A stretch of DNA of 64,000 nt from Balanoglossus misakiensis (GCA_040954595.2 CM082589.2:12028001-12092000), one strand, 5' to 3'. Counted from the first letter of the stretch, positions 1 to 10,537 are shown. Numbers and translations: made by a program. Notes: generated by a model from the letters alone, not told the origin.

Positions 1-190
1 TTTATTGCACAACAGAGCATAAAAATCAAGTTGAAAATCACCTTGAAAATTGGCCTATTGCAGTCTGTTTGAAAGTTAACGTTCGCTCGCTTGATGAACT
101 TTCATATGCAAATGAGCACCGTGCGATCTGACTGTGTATATGTACTCCGTGTAGACTGAATGGGACCACTGTGTCCTTGATGCAATTTTT
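1..190 (+). repeat. 3' end of a TGGGACC-type hairpin element
   Basis: The segment near 150-195 ends in AATGGGACCACTGTGTCCTT followed by a T-rich stretch. The same ending closes the elements at 32806-33410, 40727-41400 and 45313-46325. GTGTCCTTGAYRC forms a tiny stem-loop. The 5' part of the element is outside the window or lost. Copy B has the same at 27201-27400. Confidence 0.6.
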
Positions 191-333
191 TACACTTATC
201 AGGTATATGTTGACTAACACAAGCAAAAATTTCACCAACTCATCTGAGAAATCTTATCCCAGGTCCTAAGGTTGTGAGATTAATAGAATCTTACACTCCC
301 AAGGACTAGGGGTCATAATTCTGACATGAGTTG

Positions 334-384
334 GGGATTTTCTGTCCCACACGAGCCGCAGGCGAATGTGGGACAAAACATCCC
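334..384. repeat. Long hairpin with GAGCCGCAGGCGA loop
   Basis: Arms 334-351 and 367-384 are near-perfect inverted repeats (GGGATTTTCTGTCCCACA against TGTGGGACAAAACATCCC). The loop at 352-366 reads CGAGCCGCAGGCGAA. Copy B has the same hairpin at 27534-27584. A CCAATCAGCGCTCGCGTCAT segment follows near 576-595. Confidence 0.8.
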
Positions 385-1012
385 TGACAAGTGTGGGAAA
401 TATGATCCTAGGTCCTTTGTGTATGAGATTATATTTCTCACACGGGCACAAATTAGCCAAATTCGTCTTAAAACATTGAATAAATGACTCTTGAGTTGTC
501 ATCTGGCATGGTGTAGTTTCTTTATCCTGTCATTGGATAACATTTAGCGCACGTTATTGAAAAACGCTTTGTCATCCAATCAGCGCTCGCGTCATATACA
601 GCTTTCGATTCAGTGAGTGTGTGGGATTGATTTGTTCTTACACTCTGATCCCACACTCTCAGCATGCCAGGAGTGTGAGAATCTATATAATTAAGATCTA
701 CGAGTTTGAAATTTTAGTTGAAGAGTTTATCAATTTCTTTGCCAACCCTGTACGGCATTCTGGGATATGTGTTCATGCCAAAGCACAAACAGTTATGACC
801 TGACAGCTCAGTTTGTACATCATTTCTACAAATCCACAAAGAAACTGAACGTTTAGAAAAGTCAGGCCTGTTAGAAATATTAGAAATATCACTGTTAATA
901 CTTAATTTCAAAGCCATGTGAATTTGTTCAATTTAAGAAAATGTTTAAAGGGAAGGGAGGATAGGTATTGACTTGAATAATTACAATGGATGTTTTTGTT
1001 TTCTGTTTTTAG

Positions 1013-1132
1013 ATGTGAATGAGTGTTCAGATTCTGTTTGTGCTGGAGGTTGTCACAATGCAGAGGGTGGATTCAGCTGTAGTTGTGGTGATGATGGTTT
1101 TTCTCTGAGTGCAGATCATGTCAATTGTTTAG
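1013..1132 (+). CDS. Calcium-binding EGF-like exon, copy A (intact)
   Basis: This is a 120-bp phase 1-1 exon bounded by TTTTTAG and GTAATT. It reads DVNECSDSVCAGGC, then HNAEGGFSCSCGDDGF, then SLSADHVNCLG, with the six cysteines and the D-x-N-E-C start of a cbEGF module. Such modules occur in series in extracellular proteins such as fibrillins, fibulins and Notch-type receptors; which gene this belongs to cannot be told. It is open and near-identical to the copy at 28211-28330. The donor GTAATT is weaker than the GTAAGT of copy B. Confidence 0.88.
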
Positions 1133-2102
1133 GTAATTTTTTTTTGAGTGGGGAGGGTATAGGCTAACAATGGCTTTGCATTTCCTGCCACAAAAGGGTG
1201 CTTACAGAAGTTGTAAGTTGCAGAGATTACAGTCAGTCACCATGTTAAAAAAGAAAATAATTTAAAGTTATCAGGCACTTTCCATAGTTAGAAATTAAAA
1301 ATATAGCGTCAAGGACACTTGGTGCTCTCTCAGTGTGTAGTGGATGAAGAGCAGAATGTTTGGAGAACAGTGCAAACACCACAGTGAAATGCTGAACTGA
1401 TTTGCTCATGTAATATTGAATGCAGCCTGATAAGGTGGGTGCTTGACAGGGGGGAAAACCACTTGTCCTGGGCTCTAATAACTGTTTTAAATTAAGTCTT
1501 AAAAATGGCCTGCACTCACAAATGGCCTCACACAAATATATTGTCATTTCCCTCTCAGATTCTGTATCTTATGTTATACTGATGGAATTCATTGTGTATG
1601 TCATATCAAATTGCACCAGTGCAACTATGAGAAATGTGTTTTGAAAAAAACAGTGCAAGCAGAAGTACTAGTCTAAAAGTGAAAGAAATACATTTGGAAA
1701 AAAAATCAGACAGCATTCAAGATCAGCTGAAGTGTTTTGATAAAATTTATCCATATTCAAGTATATACTGTCATGTGCTGATTATAGTAGTGTAGGTGGT
1801 AGCGAAAAAAATACATGAATTGTTCAAACAGAAAGTACAATCATTTAGTTTCCCCAGTTTATGGGAGCATAGCAGTTGTGAACATAGTATATGAAATAAA
1901 TTAAAATAGTCATTGCTCTCTGGTCCGTCATTTTCGGTAGAAGTGACCTGATTTCACATCAATAGTTTCCCACCCGTCATTTCCAGCTAATTTCATGTAG
2001 AACAAAACTCCTATACAACATAATAACATTTCTAGAACCTTTTTTGCTGGTTGGGCCCACAGACTAACACTAGTGGTTCTAAAAAGAAACTTCCATAACA
2101 AC
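1133..2102. other. Intron sequence, no gene seen
   Basis: AT-rich non-coding sequence shared with copy B (28331-29305). Near 1307-1320 it holds GCGTCAAGGACAC, the reverse complement of the terminal stem-loop of the TGGGACC-type elements. No other coding signal is seen. Confidence 0.6.
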
Positions 2103-2715
2103 CTTTATCATATGCCTATATTCACGTGCCCATGTAAAGTCTATGGGGAAAAGCGCCCTCACATCCGTGCAGTTTTTTTTGCTTATCACGCCCCGGCCCG
2201 GTGACCATATTTGGAAGACGCGTTCAATATCCGGATCTAGTTTTGTGTTTATTGCGCGAGATTCCAAAGTTGTCGCTGCTACGTTCGGAATTAAATTTTT
2301 CTGGTGCGGTGTCAGTGACTAGTGCACTTGCAGTGTGTGTACGTCCTATGCCACTACCGAATCACATCCTCTTCCATAATCGCTGCATGTTGTAGAGCTT
2401 TATTTGGAAATATGAATAGCAAAATTGATGATTTGATGTGACTGTCGGCGTCGATCGTCGCGAGGAAAAAATAATGTTTTGCTCGCGCTCGGCTGTGTGA
2501 GTTCGAGCGCGTCTACATCTCACGTGCAATAGAATGTAAACAAATGACATCATGCATATCAATCCGCAAAAACTGGAGGAATACGGCTCTATGCTAAGCG
2601 ATTTATCATTTCAAAACGATAGATAAAAACGTAATATTTACATTCCAAAATATTACAGAATGTGTATTTTATTAGTTTCTTGTAGATTATTGTTCAATAA
2701 GGCATATGATAAAAC
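2103..2715. mobile_element. MITE-like insertion unique to copy A
   Basis: Copy B runs straight from AACAACCT to GTACGCTTGATG, so the material from about 2103 to 2835 is inserted. It opens with TTTATCATATGCCTA (about 2103-2117) and has the inverse near 2699-2716 (AGGCATATGATAAAACC), giving terminal inverted repeats of about 15-17 bp. No transposase coding is seen. A separate GC-rich hairpin follows immediately, so the insertion may be composite. Confidence 0.65.
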
Positions 2716-2835
2716 CTTTACGGCCCTAATACGGGTTTTGCGGCCCTCGGTCGTACGGCGATTCGCGCCCTCCCTGCGGTCGGGCGCTTCCGCCGTACGA
2801 CCTCGGGCCGCAAAAGCCGTATCAGGGCCGTAAAG
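2716..2835. repeat. GC-rich 120-bp foldback hairpin
   Basis: CTTTACGGCCCTAATACGG at the left is inverted at the right as CCGTATCAGGGCCGTAAAG. Inner arms containing CGTCGTACGGCG also pair. The loop is CG-rich (CCCTCCCTGCGGTCGGGCG). The segment is absent from copy B. Its base composition contrasts sharply with the AT-rich surroundings. Confidence 0.8.
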
Positions 2836-3080
2836 ATTAGTATGCTTGACGCATTCAAGTCAGGGCACACCTAACCCATTCAAAATATGCAAATTAGAAA
2901 AAGACGCATATGCATTATTTGTGTCCCCAGAGACACACACAGGAAATCAAGCGAGTGCGGCCACTAGCTGGAAGAGCTGAATTCAATGGATTGCTATACA
3001 ATGTTCATGATACAGGGGGGTGATGATCAATGAACAGAACAGCGGTCCACTTTCACGCATTGTAGTGCACTGATCATGGC

Positions 3081-3654
3081 TAGACTGTCGACAGTCCCTC
3101 GCGCCTAATATGTATCGATTCGGCGTTTCGTGCGAGGGCCGAAGGCCCGATTCGGCGTTTCGTGGTGCGAGGGCCGTAAGGCCCGAGAGACTGTTATAGC
3201 TTGTAAGCCTTGCCTTGATATTAATTATGCATGCAGAAAATGACGTAGTAAAATTTGCATATGGGGGCGTAAATCAGCGGCGATACAACCAAAACTATCG
3301 ATGACGGTTCCTCGGTAAATTCGCCGATCCTGTCCAAGAGAAAAGGTGCGATTTCATACGCCAAAGACTTCCCAGTGCCCGTTGGCGATGCCACAAAAAC
3401 ATCTTTGCCGTTTATGAGTTTATGACGTATATTAACTGTCAATCATTTTACAGGGGCATTTTCCCACAGTGCCCGTGTGAGGGCGAAACAAGGTATAACA
3501 GTCCCTCGGGCCACGCCCACGCCCGAGGCCTTACGGCCATCGCACCACGAAACGCCGAATCGGGCCTTCGGCCCTCAAAAGATACGGGCCTTACGGCCCT
3601 CGAACGAAACGCCGAGTCGATACACATTAGGCGCGAGGGACTGTCGACAGTCTA
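3081..3654. mobile_element. 574-bp TIR element with 8-bp target duplication
   Basis: Termini TAGACTGTCGACAGTCCCTC and its inverse form TIRs of about 38 bp with a single mismatch. The 8-bp sequence ATCATGGC occurs at 3073-3080 and again at 3655-3662. Copy B has it once and no element, so the insertion and target duplication are directly visible. Subterminal GC-rich palindromes (GAGGGCCGAAGGCCC and GAGGGCCGTAAGGCCC) lie inside both ends. An 8-bp duplication fits hAT-like or P-like superfamilies, but the TAGACTG terminus is not a classic hAT end. It carries a helicase gene fragment. Confidence 0.88.
3221..3442 (-). pseudogene. RecQ-like helicase fragment captured in a TIR element
   Basis: On the minus strand a 73-codon stretch reads KLINGKDVFVASPTGTGKSL, then AYEIAPFLLDRIGE, and later SSIVLVVSPL. 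This is the Walker A motif (TGTGKS) and the motif Ia neighbourhood (VVSPL) of RecQ-type SF2 DNA helicases, with normal spacing. Only this small N-terminal part of the helicase core is present. It lies wholly between the TIRs of the 574-bp element, so it looks like a gene piece picked up by a non-autonomous transposon. Alternatively it is the remnant of a helicase encoded by an autonomous relative. Confidence 0.7.
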
Positions 3655-3921
3655 ATCATGGCAAGTTGATCATGTCAAAACAAACGACGATGTTAGATAG
3701 CAGTGCTTCGCAAGTTTGACTAATTTGTATGAAAATCGTCTCGCCAAACTTTTTTCTCGCGGGTAGCAAAAACACTGCTGGCTAATCCGTTCCGATTTCT
3801 GCCCCTGTTCCAATTCTTCCGCAACACCTCAAAGCTACACACCACCGCCAAAAACATAAAGCTACACACCCCTACTAGAAAATGGTATGAATTCTTGACG
3901 GATGGAAGTAGTTTGACAGAC

Positions 3922-4088
3922 GGCGAAAGATGCAGTGTGCAACTGAAACTGCTGCATCAGAGTTCTTGTGCTCCAACTGCAGGAAGGATTGTCATTCCCG
4001 TATTGGTCTGACAAGCCACTCACGAAGCTGTTTTAAATCATAGTGCATCATGCCATAGTCTCTCGAGACTGAAGGTTGCCTACTAGTA
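3922..4088 (+). mobile_element. LINE 3' end fragment
   Basis: This segment is absent from copy B. It encodes CRKDCHSRIGLTSHSRSC, resembling the C-terminal C2H2 finger (C-x-R-x-C-x-SRIGL-x-SH) seen at the end of some animal non-LTR retrotransposon proteins. TAGTCTCTCGAGACTGAAGG follows, as in such 3' tails. It would be a strongly 5'-truncated copy. The element family is recalled from memory, not searched. Confidence 0.55.
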
Positions 4089-4409
4089 GCTCATACCCAA
4101 CTTGACAGACTCCCCTGTTTACACTTCGGAGCCAAAAAATGAGTTTGTTGTCTCGTGCATGATATTTTTGGCTTTCAAACACTACCTTGTTAAATGTAAT
4201 GTGGTTACTACATTGTTTGTTTATCAGTATACAGTACTGGTACAGATAAACATATGTAATGACCAAGTTATAATATGCCAGATGATATTTATTAAGTTTC
4301 ACACAATTTTGCTCTCTTATCGTATATTTTCAAATGTGTACTCAAAGAAAACTGTAATTCACATGTATTCATTCTAACACATTTTATGATATTTGTGTTT
4401 TCCCCGCAG

Positions 4410-4521
4410 ATGACAATGAGTGCGATCAAGCTGGTTGGTCACCATGCCAACAAGTAGATTGCAACACACCAACCAGTTACCAGAGTGTGGTTGCAGACCA
4501 GGATTCAACATACATGCGTTT
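4410..4521 (+). pseudogene. EGF-like exon, copy A, frame-broken
   Basis: After CCCCGCAG the exon reads DNECDQAGWSPCQQVDCNTP then TSYQ, a cbEGF start. The remainder (CGCRPGFNIHAF) lies in another frame. Loss of two bases (the AG of CAGAGTGT) or gain of one would restore Y-x-C-x-C. In the first frame TGA follows at the end. The donor is GTGAGT. The same break is present in copy B, so it predates the duplication or is a shared assembly error. Confidence 0.8.
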
Positions 4522-4678
4522 GTGAGTATCTACAATTTGGAGAGAAAGTAAGATGTATGGGTTTGTACTTAGTGTCTTATACATGTATATGTGACACTGA
4601 AATCATATATTGTACAATCAGTCATTGGTAAATGTCTGCTATTCATGACACAGATCAACATACAGTCAAACCTGTTAG

Positions 4679-5720
4679 TGTGGTATGATGTGTATTCCAG
4701 TAGGATTTTTGTGCTAAAATAGATTTTTTTGCTGTTTTGGCTTCTATGGGGACCCAACTACCCGAAAATGATGGGGTGCAATTTTAAGGGCCCCTCCATC
4801 ATATTTTTCTGGGGGGGGGGGGAGGTACTTCCGTTTTGTGGTATGATGTGTATTCCCGTAGGATTTTTGTGCTAAAATTGATTTTTTTGCTGTTTTGGCT
4901 TCTATGGGGACCCAACTACCCGAAAATGATGGGGTGCAATTTTTAGGGCCCCTCCATCAATTTTTTTCGGGGGGTCTCTTCTGTTGTGGTCACTCGAGGA
5001 TATTTGTTCACCTATTTACTCTATCATCATGGGAATTTGGGCTACAATTAATTTATTTTTGTGGTTTTTGCCTTGGAGGGGACCCACCTGGCCAAAAATA
5101 ATCGGGTGCAAATTATAGGGCCCCTCCATCATTTTTTATTTGGGGGAGGGGCCACTTCCATTTTGGCCACTCCGAAGTTGTTTGTTGGCCTATTTACTCT
5201 ATTATCATGGGAATTTGGGCTACAATTAATTTGTTTTTGTTGTTTTTGCTTTGGAGGGGACCCACCTGGCCAAAAATAATAGGGTGCAAATTATAGGCCC
5301 CCCATCATTTTTTGTTTGGGGGGGGGGCACTTCCATTTTGGCCACTCCGAAGTTGTTTGTAGGCTGATTTACTCCCTTCTCATACAATATTTTGCTAAAA
5401 ATATTATTTTTCTTTGATGTTTTGGTTTCAATGGGGCTCCACCAGAACTAAAATGATGGGATTCAAATTTTTGGAACCTTCCATCATGTCTTGGGGGGGG
5501 GGGGTAATCATTTTTGTTTTAGCCACCCTGAAGATACTTGTTCACCTATTTACTATACGGTTAGTATTGTCGTGGTATTTCTTGCAATTTGGTTTGCTCC
5601 TTTGGCTTGAATGCAGACTGACTGCCGAAAAGTGATGGTGTGCAAAATGTTGGACCCCTTTACCACATTTGTTTTTTTTTTGGGGGGGGGAGGGGGGGGG
5701 GGTTCCCTATATTTGTTTTC
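4679..5720. repeat. Degenerate tandem array with G-runs
   Basis: Six or so units of about 160-180 bp share GGGACCCA, ATGATGGGGTGCAA, GGGCCCCTCCATCAT and a G-run (for example 4811-4822). Units begin near 4679, 4838, 4995, 5175, 5354 and 5535. The first two are close to each other and later ones diverge. The array replaces the sequence found after the same point in copy B. Open frames here are by-products of the repeat. Confidence 0.85.
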
Positions 5721-6011
5721 GCCAACCCGTTGTAACAGTTGTTTTTTAATCGTAGATTTTTTCGTTTATTCTAAATTTAGTATACTAAGGTAAATTAAAA
5801 CTCCTTTATTAGCCTGATCGCATCACCCCGTCACACTTGGCAATGGGTTACTGTTTCAAAGTCTCAGTTTTGTCCTTTGACTCACTGGCTTTTATTAGAG
5901 GTTCCTACCTTTAAATGTTTCATAAAATGTTTAACCAAATCTGTCTACAATCGGAGTAGACATTGTTTACATACACCTGTTGTTAAATAATTGTACTGTG
6001 TTGTATTTCAG
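5721..6011. other. Intron-like sequence
   Basis: Non-coding AT-rich sequence leading into the TTGTATTTCAG acceptor of the MED25 VWA exon. Nothing else is recognised. Confidence 0.5.
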
Positions 6012-6110
6012 ATTTTTGTCAGGAGCAGGTGAGAAATACAGTATGGTTTCAGAAGGTCTGAGTACTGCAGTGCAGTTATTTGACGATATGAAGAGTTTAC
6101 GATATTCAAG
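6012..6110 (+). CDS. MED25: MED25-like exon, VWA domain segment
   Basis: A 99-bp open exon lies between TTGTATTTCAG and GTAATT. It reads FLSGAGEKYSMVSEGLSTAV then QLFDDMKSLRYSR. This matches the part of the MED25 von Willebrand A domain with a G-rich turn, then EGLSTALQLFDD. MED25 is a metazoan Mediator tail subunit; its VWA domain docks it to Mediator and its ACID domain binds activators. No exons for the preceding N-terminal VWA part were found upstream, where EGF exons lie instead. Identification rests on recalled family sequence. Confidence 0.8.
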
Positions 6111-6305
6111 GTAATTATGGTAAAATTCTGAGGTTAAAGATCATTCTCTAGTTATAGCCCCCACTTTTTGAGGTGGTTTATCTGTATGTAAAGCTCACCA
6201 TGTCAACCAGGAAATGATTCCATACCGACAGTAAAGTACAACTCACATGTGAAGTACATTGAAACCTGCCTAGTAAGGGCACCTCTGGGATCACACAACA
6301 TGTCC

Positions 6306-6836
6306 TTAAAGGGATACAGGCTCTCTCTCCCGCTCGCTGCCCCTTATTCAATTAATTATATTTGATACAAGACACTATTTATGTTATTCTACATGTGGAT
6401 ATATAGTGAATCAATATTCAACCACACACAAAGTATATTTATTTATTCTTTAATTCAGGCCGTATGCCCATACTGTAAAAAAAACATACAAAACAAACCC
6501 AGAAACAACTCCATAAAAGAAAGACACAAAAGAAAAAAAAATCCCAAAAACTTAATGAAGAACAACCCTGCAATGCCCCCAGAAAGTAGATAAAAAGTAA
6601 CATATATACTGCTTGTGGACATGAGTGAAAAAACTCGCCAAAATGAATAATCAGTCTCTACCATTTATTCGTTTTGGGTGAGTTTTTACTCCCATATCAT
6701 ACACGCGGGATGGAAGTTGTGTATGGTTGAACGTTCATTCACTACATATACACATGTACATTAACATAAACAGTGTCTTGTATCAAACATTATTAATGGA
6801 AAAAAGGGCAGCGAGAGAGAGACTTTGTCCCTTTAA
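6306..6836. mobile_element. TTAA-flanked MITE (TCTCTCTCGCTGCC type)
   Basis: TTAA at 6306-6309 and 6833-6836 flanks inverted ends: AAAGGGATACAGGCTCTCTC at the left and GAGAGACTTTGTCCCTTTAA at the right. Inner inverted segments (GATACAAGACACT; AGTGTCTTGTATC) extend the TIRs past 100 bp. Relatives at 36152-36512 and 47462-47812 are about 360 bp, so this copy has extra central sequence. TTAA targets are typical of piggyBac and Kolobok superfamilies. Confidence 0.8.
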
Positions 6837-7723
6837 TACAGAGGTGTCCTTAATAGAAATGTGCATGTAATATTCTATTCAAGCCATTACTTTTGTCTTG
6901 AACAATCTATCCTTAAAGGGAAAATCCGGTCCAGGTAATTTCTACATAATTTGGTAGCTTTGAGGTCACTCTTTCAGAAAAAAAAATATTTGTCATGTAT
7001 AAGTCATCATATTTTTTTACAAAATCGAGGGAAAGTTGGCAGAATTTCTAATATGGCGTTTACTGTAATTTGAATCATGGGAAAAAAAGCACCAGGACCA
7101 ACTTCCACCCACCTTGGTGTGGGTGATACCATTTTCCAATGGGTGTAACTGCGTGACTGCTTGGGTATCTGTTGCTAAGCAAATATTTGAAATCATACAA
7201 TCCAGATTCTAAAGTTCAAAGGACAAATATACAACTTGTTTACATGGCCATTGACAACCAATTCATCATATTGTGGTGATGTAGAACACCTTTTTTGTGG
7301 TTGTTAAAATTTTCATTACCCTAAATCGGTACTTCCGTAAAATGGTTGTAATATTTTTATTAATATTTATTACACATCACATATTATTATTCGCTCTTGG
7401 TTGGCTAATACTTTATATGCCAGAACTTCATGACCTCTGCACACGATCTGAGGCTTACAGAAGTTATTTTCGCGAGTGATGCAGTGTATTCTGTTGCAGT
7501 ACATGCACAAGCCAAGCCTATTATTCCCCATCATTTCAATGCCTGGCCAATGAATTACACATCCCCTGAAAATTGTTGGTAGGTGGGCAATCAGTTTCCA
7601 TGGTTAAATCCTGGATGAAACACTGGTACAGGTTCAAGACAAGTTTTGTGACATTGTGTGAATCCACAGCAGAATTTTACATCAACTCTATAATCCTCCA
7701 TTTTTGTAATGATTGTGTTTCAG
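6837..7723. other. Intron-like sequence, no firm exon
   Basis: Non-coding sequence where the next MED25 VWA exons would be expected. A weak stretch near 7420 (MPELHDLCTRSEA) slightly recalls the VWA C-terminal part but lacks good splice sites, so it is not called. Confidence 0.4.
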
Positions 7724-7909
7724 GAAAATCTGTGTCTAGTGGTGATACGAAAGAGGATGCCATAGTGAAACCTACAACCATAGCAACCAGTACAACCACT
7801 ACCACAACACATCCACTGAAACCTGCATCAACAGTTACCATGGTTACAGGGCCTACCTCTGGTATGACCTCAAATCCTCTCAAATCAACTGTTGGAAGAT
7901 CATCTCCAG
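7724..7909 (+). CDS. Candidate Thr/Ser/Pro-rich exon
   Basis: An open 186-bp phase 1-1 exon is bounded by GTGTTTCAG and GTAAAG. It encodes a low-complexity segment rich in T, S, P and V with a run of threonines (ATSTTTTTTHPLKP). It lies between MED25 VWA and linker exons and could be part of a MED25 linker. Its phase does not match the next MED25 exon (phase 0 start), and a mucin-like linker of the EGF gene is equally possible. Confidence 0.5.
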
Positions 7910-8363
7910 GTAAAGTCTCCAGTGTTGCTTCCCAGCCATTGTCAAATTAAGTCCGCACATAATTACACCTCCAAGTGAAGTGTGATATATAGTAGAATTA
8001 TGTAAAGCCGCTCTGCCAAGGTATGTTTATTTCAGGCAGGGTCACCTTCTGAAAAAAACATCACTTAGCCTCATGGGCTTTAATCAGATATATCCTAAGT
8101 TGTAACAAGTGGGAAGCACTTATAGGCTGACCAAGTCAAATCAAGTTGCAGGTTTTAATGACTTTCCCAGGCACTGGTTATTTTAATTACCCAAGTTATA
8201 ATTACTTATCACCCAATACTCATGCAGTCTGATTTACTCTGTCAAAGTACCCTATGGGATATCCATGACAGATTGCAACAAATCCAGACTTGGTAGTTAA
8301 GTGTGGTATACCCATGGTAGCTTACTGTTTATGAAAACCATGAGAAAGATTACTATGTTTCAG

Positions 8364-8651
8364 TTACGCCATCTTGTATTTGTATATGCCTTGAGTAGCA
8401 TCTGTCACATGTCACCTGGACAACCAAGTCAAATTGGAAGTCAGTCTCCACAAAAACTGTCGTCCTCTCAACAGAAACTGACTCAACCAAGTCAGCCCCA
8501 GATGAAGGGCCAAGGTCAAAGGACATCAATGCCTTCTGCCCAGCCTACCGCTTTTCCAAACCAACCAGTATCCACTGTCACAGCAAGCAGGACACAACAA
8601 TCCAATGTGACTGTTTCAAGTATCCCCATGAGACAATTTTCATCCACCCAG
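8364..8651 (+). CDS. MED25: MED25-like exon, end of VWA and Q/S/P-rich linker
   Basis: A 288-bp phase 0-0 exon runs from TATGTTTCAG to GTACAC. It begins LRHLVFVYALSS, matching the end of the MED25 VWA domain (RHMVLVRGL in the human protein), then becomes a Q/S/P/T-rich linker (GQPSQIGSQSPQKLSSSQQK onward). It joins in phase to the exon at 9083. The exons between the VWA piece at 6012 and this point are not found. Confidence 0.72.
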
Positions 8652-9082
8652 GTACACTTGTGGTCTATCTTCTACTTTATGAGATTTAAATTAGCTGTTT
8701 CTAGTTACCCATCCTGTGAATTGAAAGCATTTTTTGACTGTTTCACATAGCCTTGTCTTACCATTGTCTTTAAAGTAGACTATTTTTTTCAAAACACATT
8801 CAAAACTTCTGTTTTGGTTGCTAGAAGCCCACTCTGTCAATGCAAAGACTTATTTGGATAATGCCACAGACTCAGAGATCAATTCCAATTTTAATGAGAT
8901 TAATGTGAAAAGCCTAAACCCAATCCTGTCCAAATGTCGGTGTGTGTGTTGAAAATGGGACTTCAAGAGTTGCAAGTTCAACATCGAATTAAAAATTGGA
9001 AGTCATGAATTAAAAATGGTGGTTTGAATACTGGCCTTGATAATGCTCCATATTAACTAGGTTTGTTACTCTTTTTGGACAG

Positions 9083-9239
9083 GCAATTTCACCACCAAAG
9101 ATGACTTCCCAGCAGGCACCAGCTGCTGCACTGAAAGCCGTAGAAGGTGTCATGCAAATGGCAAATGGTAGTCAGTTCAGTAAGACGCCACCAATTGCTG
9201 ATGTGAATCCTATCAACTCCAAGCCCTAGAGATGGTCAG
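9083..9239 (+). pseudogene. MED25: MED25-like linker exon with one-base frameshift
   Basis: This phase-0 exon follows TTTTTGGACAG and reads AISPPKMTSQQAPAAALKAV then EGVMQMANGSQFSKTPPIAD, similar to the A/Q-rich helix (AAQ-x-AVE) in the MED25 linker. In frame it ends at TAG just after NPINSKP. Dropping one C from CCCTAGAG removes the stop and lets the exon end at GGTCAG|GTACTG in phase 0, which is what the next exon needs. So a one-base homopolymer expansion breaks it. This could be real decay or a sequencing error. Confidence 0.65.
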
Positions 9240-9268
9240 GTACTGATTCACAGCCACAAAGAGGTAGG

Positions 9269-9560
9269 TACAGTCAAACCTGTCTATACTGGCCAGTCAA
9301 GGGACTTTCCTAAACTGGCATTTATAGACAGGTGGCTTCTATAGACGGGTCAATTAGTGTGCAATGTACATGTACATGAACTGAAACAAAGTGGCCACTA
9401 TATAGTGGTGGAAACAAACACAGATTTGTTGCCACTGCAGTCATTTCGATTGGTTTGATTATACTTTGCCAAAACCTGAGGAAAAAAATATTCAAGTTCC
9501 CCTTTTCATATTCTCCTATCAATGGTATAATCCGCCAATGTCATGGTAAAATTTTGGTGA
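9269..9560. mobile_element. Mariner-like MITE fragment
   Basis: It starts TACAGTCAAACCTGTCTATA, the TA plus CAGT start shared with MITEs at 30372 and 31014. Internal pieces (GGCCACTATATAGTGG; AAACTGGCATTTATAGACAGG) resemble the copy at 30372-30556. A clear right end was not found. Confidence 0.5.
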
Positions 9561-10051
9561 CATTTTCTGCTAACTGCTAAAGGCAAATTAACATTTGTTT
9601 TTTTTCAGTATTTTTTTCACTGAAGGAATTAACCCTAGTTTCTTGTTCAGCTCTGGATAGCTTTATGAAATGTTCAGTCTTTAGCTTTTCAATAGAACTT
9701 GTACATTAGTAATGGGCATTGTGAATATTAAATGAACTCAGACTAGAATTTATTTTTCAACAATAACAATGTTGAACAATATGTAGAACACCATTGTTTG
9801 AAAACCAAACTCTGAGAACCTTGATCGTGCCATCTGTTCGACCGTGTCATTAGTTCGACCTTCCACTATTCTTTCGATAATTAATTATTTTATAACCTCA
9901 AAGTGTTGGACCAGTGCGTAATTGCCTACTGTGAATTTCCAGCCATTTGTTTCTGGTTGAATTTTTGGCGTGATTACGGTAATTCTTAATGTTTTACAGA
10001 GTAGAATAAGACATCACGGCTGATATCCAAAGTTAATGTTGGAGTTATTTA

Positions 10052-10360
10052 AGCAATAAAACACCCCCAGCCATGGTATACCACGAGATTTTGACCAGTT
10101 CACGACATATACGCATGAGTGATAGCGAGTGCGTATATGGAGTTGAACTGGTCAAAATCAAGTGGTATACCATGGCTGGGGGTGTTTTATTGCTATTATA
10201 TCATGCCAGTATATTGAAACTTTGCATAAAACATTTTAAAAAGGCATTTTCTTTGACTATGATAAATGACTGTGGTATATGACTAATATATCACAGTCAC
10301 GTGTCGTGTCTCGACCAATAAAATAGTGTGATTTACACCATCAATATACTGGTATACCAT
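10052..10360. mobile_element. Foldback hairpin element, copy 1
   Basis: A near-perfect hairpin at 10052-10194 has arms of about 60 bp from AGCAATAAAACACCCCCAGC. Its loop is ATGAGTGATAGCGAGT. A single-copy tail follows (10195-10360) with CACGTGTCGTGTCTCGACCAAT. The same element lies in inverted orientation at 11335-11645, so the two flank the MED25 exon at 10397. Confidence 0.85.
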
Positions 10361-10396
10361 AATAACGATTTAATACTACTGTGTTTACTTATGCAG

Positions 10397-10537
10397 TCAT
10401 CGATGCAAACAGGAGTGCAGTCAACACAACCGACAGTACCTAATGTGAGCTGCAGCAAGAATCCACCTGTCACCACTGGCACCAATGTTGTTCGAACTCT
10501 GACACAGCCACAAGTACATGTACAAAACCAGTCATTG
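10397..10537 (+). CDS. MED25: MED25-like linker exon
   Basis: An open 141-bp phase 0-0 exon runs from CTTATGCAG to GTATGT. It encodes a T/Q/V/S-rich segment (SSMQTGVQSTQPTVPNVSCS then KNPPVTTGTNVV). The composition suits the poorly conserved MED25 linker between the VWA and ACID domains. It is assigned by phase and position between the linker exon at 9083 and the ACID exon at 11755, not by sequence match. It sits between two inverted copies of a foldback element. Confidence 0.6.

Larger units (their letters stand above)
1..4690. repeat. Duplicated block, copy A (EGF exons plus introns)
   Basis: This block aligns in the same orientation with 27201-30385, near-identical in introns as well as exons, at an offset of about 27.2 kb. 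The left boundary lies at or beyond the window edge. Homology ends near 4681, where copy A continues into a tandem array and copy B into a mariner-like MITE. Copy A carries three segments absent from copy B: 2103-2835, 3081-3654 and about 3922-4088. All three look like mobile elements, so they mark changes after the duplication. Confidence 0.9.

Noticed and set aside
7400-7480. Possible missing MED25 VWA exon (MPELHDLCTRSEA).
   Set aside because: Similarity is weak, and a proper acceptor and donor are lacking.
9231-9233. TAG after NPINSKP taken as the natural stop of a gene.
   Set aside because: A one-base correction restores an in-phase donor matching the next exon, and ACID exons continue downstream, so it is more likely a frameshift effect.
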